64,000 bases of DNA from Phallus indusiatus (taxonomy: Eukaryota > Basidiomycota > Agaricomycetes > Phallales > Phallaceae). The notes beneath the pieces were generated by a model. It searched no databases and had not been told where the DNA came from. It was given only the letters and a program-made list of their open reading frames with translations. The stretch is from assembly GCA_027605045.1 (NCBI GenBank), contig JAQFWX010000010.1, positions 996,879 through 1,060,878 on the forward strand, in the 5' to 3' direction. Of this stretch, positions 12,316 to 22,094 are shown piece after piece (the stretch's first letter is position 1; each line of letters begins with the position of its first letter). The position numbers and the translations under genes are program-made.

Positions 12316-12531
12316 TTTCTGTGTACGCCCATAACCTTTCGCCGCTGCATCTTGTCTGCGGCTTTGTCTTTTCCCTTGTGCGCGATGTCATCAATGGAGG
12401 CTCTGTCAATACGCCCACGTGTTACTACAACAATTTACATCGTTACGTGCTGTGTACGAGTTTGTAATACATCCCAGTAAGTCCTTCTCCATTCAATCTC
12501 TGATTAGCTCGATATTCAACACCCTATATAG

Positions 12532-12960
12532 TCAGTGCAGCACCGCGACATTGCCTCTATCTGAATCCATTTTCTCAAGCCACTCGTCGAAGTTTCGCAG
12601 TTCACCGTTTATCTCCTCCGTGATTAGTTTACTCTCGAAGTCTCTTAACAGACGAACATGTTCCCTTCTCTTCGATCTTGAAAAAGCGACGTACGCGTTG
12701 AACGGCGTCAACTTCCCACTGGGTGATTTTTCCAGATCGATGATGACTGGGCTTGCTGTTTGACCCTGCGACTTATAATCTGTAAACACGTACGCCGGCG
12801 TTAATGCAAATTGCTGTCGATTTATCCTAATCTTTTCTCCTTTCCTTAGCTTCAAATTGTGCGCTTCTTTTTGCACTGGGCTTGAAGAGTGTGTTAGGTG
12901 AAACAGACTACGAATGTCTGCGGGCGAGGCAAGCACTGGATGGTGTAATATTGTAAGTGC
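12532..12960 (-). mobile_element. Helitron Rep/PIF1-type helicase, C-terminal fragment
   Basis: About 134 residues in minus frame. It includes LTPAYVFTDYKSQGQT and NAYVAFSRSK, the C-terminal helicase motifs of PIF1-like helicases as carried by Helitrons, then RLLRDFE and an acidic tail. The Rep nuclease and Walker motifs are absent, so this is a truncated copy. Element ends (5' TC, 3' CTRR hairpin) were not located. Host PIF1 is an alternative, but the truncation, the neighbouring repeat tail and the position inside a gene array favour transposon debris. Confidence 0.8.
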
Positions 12961-13693
12961 TGAAGTGGAAGTGCTCGCGACGAATTCTGATATTACGGGT
13001 AGGGATGAGCATGTGGCGCAGGTCGTTTGGGAGCTTTGGTTCTCTTTACCATGAGTTATGGGTAATCATTGTTTATGTCGTACATTGAACTAGGATGTAT
13101 GTTCCACTTGGATAGTGTTCAAAGTTATAATTGGGGGTAGAGGACGATGCGTACATGCAAGGGGGTTAGCGTCCTCGGGCGCTTCTAGTAGAAATTATAC
13201 ACGGCCCGGTAACATTGTTCCGTGCTTTTAGGCTACGGACGCAACCAATCATGCAGAAGCGGGAGCCAAAATAGATACTACCCCAACGACGTCGATACTC
13301 AGTACTCAGTACTCATGGTCTGGTTTCCATTGGCGTACTAAAAGTTACAATAGAACAATTGCCTCTGTATGTTATGTAATGGACGCCAAACGCATGTTAT
13401 CAGCGTGAAAATTGAATCCGTGTTTCTTGCATTCAAAACTTGAATTTCTGAATGTTTAAATACTCAAATTTCAAATTTCAAGCCCAGCTGTTTACATATT
13501 GCATGGATATGATTTGAAGCTTTTTGGTAGAGTGACCGTTTCAGGCCTACATCTATCTCGGTGTTTCCGTTCATCAAAGCTGAAACCAGTTCTTTCATAT
13601 TTTGTATTTGTTTAGAAATCTATGATCCCAATTCAAGCCTTAGCCCATCTTGTATCGTGATATTTCTTACCCTTATTTATATACAAAAAAGTG
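12961..13693. other. Intergenic, no gene seen
   Basis: About 730 bp of AT-rich sequence with a short CTCAGTACTCAGTACTCA direct repeat at about 13297. It holds the P450-4 3' flank. Confidence 0.5.
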
Positions 13694-15878
13694 CTATGTC
13701 TTGATTTCATTGAAGCATAATTGATCTAAGAGGTTCTGGATGCCCGGTCGCGCTTCAACTCGACATCTGAAATCCCGGGGACGTCTGGGGACGAGAAAGA
13801 GACGCGGCATCTAAGCATTGTTTGAATCAAATCGATGCAAATTATGAACATACGATATGACACCAGGGGCAAATTCATTGTTCTCGACGATGCCTAACAG
13901 AGGTTCATCCTCTAGCACAGCAATATTCGCGACTTGCAAAACAGTTGCGACAATAATGCCGAAATACGTTTCAGCCAATAATTTTCCAGGGCATATGCTA
14001 AAGTAAAAAAGATATGATGCCCCAGAAAAAAATAATTGGATAATCATGGTCATACCGGCGTCCAAATCCGAACAAAGCGTCTGGCTTCAATTTGGCACCT
14101 CCATTTTTTAGAAATCTTTCTGGCTTGAACTCGTTGGTATCGGCTCCATAATCATTCTCTGAACGGAGGAGAGACCTATTTGAAATCAAACAATTGGTTA
14201 CAATAAACTGTGATTGCCACCCACCTGGCGTTTCCAAAGCAAACTGTATCTTTGGGTATGAAATATCCATTTACCACGTCATCCCGGCTCAATTTGTGTG
14301 GCAATCCCATAGGAGTGGCCGGAAGCCATCGAAATGATTCACTGCAAAGTGCATTGACGTAAGGAAGACTTGGAAGATCCGCGAACGAGGGTAAATTATC
14401 CCTTCCAACCACTCTGTCAAGTTCTTCTTGAGCTTTTTTCTGAACATCCGGAAAAAGCGCCATTTCAAGAAAAAACAGACGGAGCTGAGTATCCAACTAA
14501 TAATTAAAGTTATTGTTGAAAAGAAAATTTTGACTGAGGGAAGAGTCCTCATATACCGTGTCAATTCCTGCTGCATATATGTCTATAGCTACTTCACGAA
14601 GCACCTGTTCGTCAATGTTGTGAGAATTGGGGTTATTAGCGAGGTCTTCCAGGTATTTCGACACGAATGAAGGATTGGAGTTTCCTTGGTTCTAACTCCG
14701 TTCTCATAAACCAAGAAGAATGATGTGAACCGAACTGAGCTACCCACAAAAGCATTTTTGGCGTGATCAAAAGGGATTTCAAGCATATCTTGAAAACTTT
14801 TGTTTAATTCTGCGGCGGCTTTCGGAAATTGTAGACCTGGTAACCATGACGGAAGGTATTTCACTAAATTACAACATGAGTATTATTGAAACAAGGCCTC
14901 CAAACATTACCCACTCACTTATTGGGATGCTATCAACAATGAATTTTCCAGGAATCACTGCTTGTGTTGTAATATTGGTGAGACGCTCCGCAACTTTCAC
15001 GAACGGATCATTTTCAGATTGAACATCAATGCCGTAGGCGATCTTGAAACCATTCAGCGAGCTCATTATTCTCTTAGTCTTCAAAGCGATTGCATACCCG
15101 CATAATGAATCCTCCGACAACGTCTCTGATGAATTTAAAATCATTCACAGGCTCAGCAATAAGACGTTGCGCGAAAGACCTTCAGTTCAATGAAAGATCA
15201 GCCAATTTGAATCGGAAAATGATAAATTCATATTATTACCTCGCGCTCGCCTCCATGATCGGAGTGTAGGAAGGGAGGTTCTTGAACGATAATACATCAT
15301 GTAGCAATGCCCGGTGTTGAGACCATCGTTCACCATAGTCCATCGAGAATATCGCAGCTTTACCGAAATTAGTCCTACATAAATCCACTTATCAATTATG
15401 TCATTAGTTGAACTTTATTCAAGGAAAGAAAAATACAGATCATGCATCATCGTTGATTCGGGTCTACCGGAGTATATTGCACCCTTTTTGTTGAATAACT
15501 CCCGTTCCATATCCGCCGAGTTGACGATGAGGACTGATCGGCCCAAGACATTCAGATACACAAGACCACCTTAGACAGTAGGGGTCAAACAACGAACTGT
15601 AGTAGAAGAAGTTTCAATACCATATTTTTTAGCCCATTTCTCATAAATTGGATACTCCAAAACTCCGGTCGGATAATCTCTTAAATTTCTCCATAAAAAG
15701 TGCCCCGGAGGACCCGGCGGTAAGCGAAGGCCTGTCATACAAGATTGAATACGAGGGGTAACAAAATATAAAGAAAAAAAAACAAGCCAGTTGGGACGTG
15801 TATTCCTGTATAATACAACAATAAGGATATGGATAAACCTATAGAAATAACGGTGAGGTCGAAGGACGACAGAGGCAT
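13694..15878 (-). CDS. Cytochrome P450 (P450-4), first intron with GC donor
   Basis: Fourth array member. ATG at 15876-15878, TAG at 13694-13696; the C-terminus is a few residues longer than in P450-1 and -2. Exons 2-12 all read through in frame. Motifs are RLPPGPPGHFLW, AAGIDT, ESFR (ExxR), FKPERF and heme loop FGFGRRICPG. Oddity: where the paralogues have G|GT after the exon 1 codons VP(K/R), this gene has G|GC (donor at 15786-15787, read on minus), with the weak context GCTTGT. Either a GC-AG intron is used or splicing of exon 1, and so the membrane anchor, is impaired. The nearby GT options would break the frame. The upstream region is promoter module copy 3. Confidence 0.9.
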
Positions 15879-16870
15879 TCTTGTAAGAAACAGTTTCTGT
15901 TGCTGGCTGGTATCGCGGGTCTAGTTGGTATTTGGGTATTTATTCAATTGAATTCGATGCGACCGGGATCATTTGTTAGCCAGGTTTAGTAAGATTCCGC
16001 CAGTGTTTCTTCGAGCTTCGAATGCTGATTACAGCCTGTATCGCCAGGACTTTTTGAACATTGGATCTCATTGGTCCACATGCACACAAAAAAACTCTAT
16101 TTTCAATTATGCTATCTCATGTGATGATAATGTGCCAGCTCTGGACTCACGTAATACGATGATTGCCATTTTGTTATTGTCAAACGCGTAACCAGTATTT
16201 ATCAGGTTCCGTTCCGCGTTTTTCATACCGCACACTTCATGATGACTTTCACGCAATACCGACTACTGATCGCGACTCGCCTGGACCTACGCATCGACGT
16301 GTCATTCTCGCTATTGGGACTTCTGAGAATACCTCCTAGGCGTGTGTTACTGTGGGGAGAGTCTGGGAGATTGGCATGTGCACCTGCGGTGGGCACTAAA
16401 GAAGCTTGTGCCACAAGAATGATCGAAGCAAAAGTTAAGCCCCTATTTAGGAAAGGAAGCCAGTAACGGCTATGCAATTGACCCGTTATAAGCCTTTATA
16501 AGCACTCGATTCCAATAATAAACAAGCACAGACTTCTCTCCCGTGACCGTGTGGATGATGACTGACACTGTGCTTGGCATCAGTCCAAAGTAGATACGGG
16601 GCACTGTGAGGAAACGATTCTATCGAGCTGCCGAGGTACTTGGAACATGAGCAATACATCCAACCAAGTGTCTGTAAAATGTATGAGAAAGGTAAAGTAG
16701 AGGTAGACAAAAACGGTCTGCTCATTGTGAACCAACTTGATGACAACCATAATTGCATGAAATTCGTCATTTTTATGAGAGAAAATCATTGTTAAGCTGA
16801 ACGTTAAAGTCTTAAATTATCTTGGTAATAGACGGTTGCGAGGAGTCATGATGGCACGGTCGGAAGCTGA
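15879..16870. repeat. Promoter module copy 3 (P450-4 upstream)
   Basis: Colinear with 10577-11650. It contains a minus frame of 84 codons at 16223-16477 that looks like a secreted peptide. In the sister copy the frame is broken, so I treat the segment as non-coding upstream DNA. Confidence 0.85.
15935..15943 (-). promoter_or_regulatory. Probable TATA element of P450-4
   Basis: ATAAATACC on minus, 57 bp upstream of the ATG, in the same context as the P450-3 element and the element at 10635-10643 upstream of the exon-1 relic. Confidence 0.5.
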
Positions 16871-17085
16871 ATTAGACGAAACTCGGCAACGTCCGAAGGC
16901 TCACGCCAAATTGGAACGTAAACTAGATCTCGAACACAGTTTGTGTTCTAAACATGCTATGAAAAATGACCCGAAGTTACGAAACCAATTATTCAGTAAA
17001 TCTAAACCTAGAATAATAGTCTACATAATTCAACGTAACAACGTAATGCTCGTTTCTTGATTTCTAAAAAATGGACAACTAATAT

Positions 17086-19259
17086 TCAATGATTATGTGA
17101 CATCCATTGATTCAAAAGTTTCTGAGCGTCTGGCCGTGCGTCAACTCGACACCTGAAATCTCGTGGACGTCTAAAAATAAAATAAAGAATAGGCTTTAGA
17201 TGTCTAAATCATAGACTTACGCAATAGCTCCTGGAGCAAACTCGTGATTTTCAACAATGCCTAAAAGAGGTTCATCCTCTAGCACGGAAATATTTGCAAC
17301 GTGTAGAACTGTCGCAACGATAGTGCTAAAGAATGTTTCCGCCAGTGCTTTGCCTGGACACAAACTGAGAGAAATGTATATCGGGGAGTAGACGGTTTTA
17401 TGAGAGTCGTTACTGAATAATAAAATGCATAGCCATACCGTCGTCCGTATCCGAACGCAGCATCCGGGTTCAATTTGGCACTCCCGTCCAAGAACCTTTC
17501 CGGTCTAAACTCATTAGTATTAGATCCGTAATCTCTTTCTGAACGAAGAAGGAACCTAGTTAAAAACCAACAAATTAAAACATAACACGAAACAGTCATT
17601 ATACTTGAAACTTGCCAGCTGTTCCCGATGCAAATTGTCCCTTTAGGTATGAAATATCCATTAACCACGTCATCCTGCTTTAATTTATGTGGCAGTCCTA
17701 TCGGGGTAGCTGGGTGCCATCGTAATGTTTCAGAACAGAGTGCATTGATATAGGAAAGGTTAGGAAGATCAGCACACGAGGGCAGGCTATCTCGTCCGAC
17801 CACTCTATCCAGTTCTTCTTGAGCCTTCTTCTGCACACCCGGGTGAAGAGCTATTGCAAGGAGAAATGAACGGAGTTGTGCATCTAACTGAATTTCAGAC
17901 CGTTCAAGTTGCATTTACCGAGAGAAAAGAAAAAACATTTACTGTATCAATTCCAGCAACGTACATGGCTACCGCTACTTCACGAATCGCCTTTTCGCCA
18001 TCGGCGGGAGGATTGGGATTATTAGCGAGTTCTTCCAAGTAATTTGACACAAGCGAAGGGCTGTAGTTTCCTTGATTCTATGCTCTTATTATTTAGAAAG
18101 GTGATAAGTAAATTACAACTAGACTCACAAAAGATTTTTTGGTATAGTCGAATGGGATGTTTAGCATGTCCTGAAAGCTTTCGTTCATTTCCTTGACAGC
18201 TTTTGGAAATTCTAGTCCGGGTAGCCATGATGGAAGATACTTCACTGTCACTGATATTATGCATTCGCCAGAATTAAAAGTTAAGCATTACTTACTAATG
18301 GGAATATTATCCACTACGTATGATCCCGGAATTATTGCCCTGGTCGCAGGTTCCATATAACGCTCTGCAATTCTTACATACGGATCGTTTTCAGGTAATA
18401 CATCAATACCGTATGCAAGCTTTGGGGTATTTAGTAATCTTTTTGCTGCCTATAATCTCACCAATACCTGTAAAATAAGCCCTCCAACCCCATCTCTGAC
18501 ACATGTTAGGTTATTAACACGTTCTGCGATAAGGCGCTGCGCAAAAGATCTTGAGTATAGTAGAAATTAAATTAGTAAAAGACTGGTAAACGAAACAAGG
18601 AACCATACAAACCTAGCATTTGTCTCAATTATCGAGTAATAAGAAGGGAGATTCTTGAGCGATAATACGTCATGCGCTATTGCCCGGTATCGAGTCCATC
18701 GTTCACCGTAGTCCATCGCCGGAATGGCCACTTTTCCAAAAATTGTCCTGCATCGGAGATTTATTAGCTCCCAGTCAATTGAATTTTTCATCTAGAAATG
18801 AAAATTACAATTTATGCATCATCTCAGTCTCGGGTCTACCTGAATAGATTGCACCTTTTTTCTGGAATAATTCCCGACCCATTTCCGCCGAATTGATTAT
18901 GAGAATTGATTGGCCCATAATATTCAAATATACAAGTTCACCTCGGATGATGATAAGTAAGGTGATAAATATGTAATAGCAAAAGCTCCAGTACCATATT
19001 CCTTAGCCCACTTCACATACGTTAGGTATTCCAAAGTTCCGGATGGATAATCTTTCAGATTGCCCCATATAGGATGTCTTGGAGGACCCGGCGGTAGGCG
19101 AAGTCCTATGTATATGATTTGAATAAGATAAGCCCTCTGGAGTGGACAAAAATGATAACAATGCGTACCTTTTGGGACGTGCACACTCGTGTAATACAGA
19201 AATGTGGATAACGATAATCCTATGAACACAACAGCAAAGTCGAGAGATAACACGGACAT
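17086..19259 (-). CDS. Cytochrome P450 (P450-5), GC-AG intron before the PERF exon
   Basis: Fifth array member. ATG at 19257-19259, TGA at 17086-17088. Twelve exons, with an N-terminal anchor, RLPPGPPRHPIWGN, VAGIDT, ETLR (ExxR), FRPERF and heme loop FGYGRRLCPG. Oddity: the intron between exons 9 and 10 starts with GCAAGT (GC at 17614-17615 read on minus), a good GC-AG donor, where all paralogues have GT. This intron also has no stop and lets the frame stay open, so exons 9 and 10 read as one ORF of 211 codons. Retention would insert about 20 residues ahead of FLLRSE. The rest is intact. Confidence 0.94.
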
Positions 19260-20282
19260 CGTAATCGTCGTCTCAAAACGCTGCTATGGGAGTATTTATT
19301 CATCATGGGTACTTTTTACTATCTGACTCCAAAAAAACCGGCCGGGTAAATGTCTGAAAAGGATTGGACTGTTTGGAACACGTGTTAAGGGTGCTTCTAA
19401 CTTTTAACTAAAACCCTCCAATTGAATTGCGACCTCTTGTTTTACTGGACAACGAGGGTGTATTATCGATGACATGCGTGTGACCGCTGCATGAGGCTTG
19501 CGTCAGTATCTAGTCGTTCGCCCGTTAGGAGCATCTGCATTAGGAATCGTCTCTTTCTAATCCCAATATGGCGTGAACTTCTTAACGATGGTTCCTTCCG
19601 CTCATCCGAATTTCAATTTCTATAGCTCGTCTGTATGTATAAGTAAGCACTCGAGGCTTGAATAAAGTTTCAAAGGGTTCAAACTTACTGTTAAAAGTTA
19701 AGCTTCGTCCTGAGTTGTATCCAATCGGTAAAAGTGTTCAAGCTGCTCAGGACTGGATTGTAAGGCGACGAGAGTTGCGCGGAGAAGATAATAATTTTAA
19801 CGAAGTACTGTTCAACACCCAGTCACACGTTACTTTGTGTGCCTGTAACTCAGCATCTACCGTGCTCAACGGCGTGCTATGATCATGACGCCTCTAACAA
19901 TCTGACTATCTTTGAAAACTGAAGTACTGACAGCCGAAAGAAATCATGTTAACATTTATTTCCAATGTTCAAAACTTCTGGTATCTCTTCATACCCGAAG
20001 TGACTAGTTTCTTGCAAATTGTTTTTGCTGCCGGTGAATGAATGAACGACCCATCACGAACACATCGTGCCGCACATACGGTGATCAATACAATTAGGTT
20101 AAAAAATTCCGTCGGCACAACTATTCAACTGCTGCTATCTTTCTTCTGATTTTCTGTTGACAGATCCGCTTCAGAGATGTATATCAAATTCCCGTGTTAG
20201 CATGCATCATGAGGCTTTCTGAAAAAGATACCAGCGAGCGTGACTTTATACACATCGCTCAATGGTATGGGAACGTACAGAA
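19260..20282. other. Intergenic, P450-5 promoter and lyase 3' flank
   Basis: About 1 kb without a supported gene. One plus frame of 74 codons (19658-19882) has no recognisable motif and probably arises by chance. Confidence 0.45.
19292..19299 (-). promoter_or_regulatory. Probable TATA element of P450-5
   Basis: AATAAATACT on minus, about 33 bp upstream of the P450-5 ATG, matching the element of the other array members. Confidence 0.45.
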
Positions 20283-21593
20283 TTATTCATCTGCTATGAC
20301 GCCTCCGGAAATGCCTGTAAACCATGCCCGCTGGTCTTTAGGAGTAGCCCATTCCGGAGTTGATCCTGGAACGAGGATTTAAATATATAGCGACTTTTAT
20401 GTGAAATTGAACTTTACCTCCGAAAAATGTTTGGAAGTGCATGCCCTGTAAACATGATTGTTCCGAACATCGGAAGATGAGGCCGTCTACTTTTATAACA
20501 GAAGTGCCGTTCACCCAGAGCTCGATCTCACCTAAGGAACCAAATTGAATTTATGATTGCAAAGAACAATGGAACATTAATTTTTACCATTATCAGCTTC
20601 TAAATCATTTAATTTTATTCTTTGGGCTATTGTCGTCCATTGACCAGGTACGAACGTGAATGTGCCTCTTCCGACGGAGACGCCGTAATCGGTATTTGCG
20701 TGTGAGCCGGGGACTCGTAGTAAACGTTCTTTGTTGGATTCTATCAGGGGTAGATATGTGTATAGTTCGCCTTTTCCTTGAGCGCTGCAAAAACAAAAGT
20801 CGTTAAGGCACATTGACCAAGTGAAAGGAGACGTGAAAGTTCTTCTTACCGCCACATCAATCTCAGATTGAAGCAGCTGCACCGCTCATCTTGCCGCCCA
20901 CCAGAACATTTGAGGGCTTTTGAGCCTTCTCCTCCGACTTTTGTATTATTAAATATAATGAATGAAGGTGAAAACAATGGAATATCAAAAACTCTTACAG
21001 AGCCCCGGTAATTTACCGCCCTTCACGAAATCGAATCCTTCCTCAAAATAGACAGCATAGCTCATGGTGATTTGCGAATGCTGATCGACAAACTGCTTCC
21101 ATTTGCCTTTCGGTCCCCCTAAATAGAGTCCGAACCCCCCGCGAATGGGACCGCTGGGTGTGTAGCTTCCATTTACGTAGAACGCTTCCCATACTCTCGT
21201 CCCATCAGCTAACTGGAACCTCTTGTGAGTTGTTCCGACAGAAATGTGATGCACGCCAAGATGCCCATCATCTAGTCGTTCAATTTGAACTTTTGTCAAG
21301 TCTTTCCGTTCCTTGCGATTGAGAATTTTATCTTGGTTGCTGGGATGGCTAGTTGACCAGGCGTACTTGACGGGGACGGGAAAGAGATCTGCAAGGGAGA
21401 AGGCAGGAACAGGGATATCGATGACTTCGTCTTCCATTGCGTAATGATAAATGATGCTGAGGCCGAGGAGCAGTAGCAAGAGTATCCAGATCCGCAGACT
21501 TATCAGGTTTGTTCTCTGCTTGGACTCCTGTGGCTGTGTGACATTCTCGGAGTCAAAACTGTGACGGTTGCTCCAACAGACGACGTTCCCCAT
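20283..21593 (-). CDS. Polysaccharide lyase family 14-like protein with N-terminal membrane anchor
   Basis: Spliced model of five exons (21593-20999, 20937-20850, 20784-20588, 20531-20418, 20365-20283) gives 358 residues with all phases consistent. The core is the beta-jelly-roll alginate-lyase-like fold of PL14: VWEAFYVNGS, then GGFGLYLGGPKG, MSYAVYFEEGF..KGGKLPGL, CSGGRQDERC..LRLMWR, GKGELYTYLP, YGVSVGRGTF..PGQWTTIAQR, ELWVNG, and a final FGGSTPEWA. It would cleave an acidic polysaccharide by beta-elimination. Instead of a cleavable signal peptide it has a Leu-rich transmembrane segment at about residues 30-50 after a cytosolic Arg/Lys-containing leader, suggesting a type II anchor. The start was chosen as the first ATG in frame ahead of the TM segment. 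The gene is divergent from eIF2A across about 500 bp. The substrate is not deducible. Confidence 0.9.
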
Positions 21594-22094
21594 AGGAACT
21601 TGTAGCCTATGACGAGACTGGGACTGAACGAAACGTGGCACGAATGGCAGCTGCTTGGCGATAGAACAACAGCGACAACAACAAAAATTGGGACTACGTA
21701 AGCCACGATGACTGCGGTGCCGCTGCAATTAAAAAAAAAACACAGCTTGGGATAAGCCACAGGCGCAGGTCGTCAGATTCAAATTTTGCCAACTTACCAA
21801 TGCACATCAATCAAAATAACATAAAAAGAGCAAAATCAGATACTCCGGAGCTGGACCAGATAGGCGACTATTTAAACAACGTGTTTTCTTCTATTTTTCC
21901 CCTTCTCGCGCGTAAAATAACCTTCGTCGTGTCTCGCACCAAATAACAAAAAGAGTCGTGTTCAGTAGACGCCCACAAAAATTCAAAGTCCGGTCCAGAC
22001 TGGTCCTCGTTTGCGCCCATTCCCCTTGCCTTCTTCTCCTTCTTCCCTATTACACTGAGGCATTTGCTTGCTTCATTAGCCTCCCCACCCCCAA
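21594..22094. promoter_or_regulatory. Shared divergent promoter region, lyase / eIF2A
   Basis: 500 bp between two divergent start codons. Pyrimidine-rich tracts (CTTCTCCTTCTTCC near 22030) lie ahead of the eIF2A ATG, as is common in basidiomycete promoters. No sharp TATA for either gene. Confidence 0.5.

Noticed and set aside
16223..16477. Minus frame of 84 codons starting like a secreted peptide (signal-like helix then Ala/Asn-rich)
   Set aside because: The paralogous segment at 10981-11172 does not keep this frame, so the duplicated DNA is more likely promoter sequence.
21503..21760. Longer N-terminus for the lyase from an upstream ATG (near 21728)
   Set aside because: It would put a Cys/Arg-rich unusual leader before the TM anchor and lacks family support; the ATG at 21591-21593 gives a simpler type II protein.
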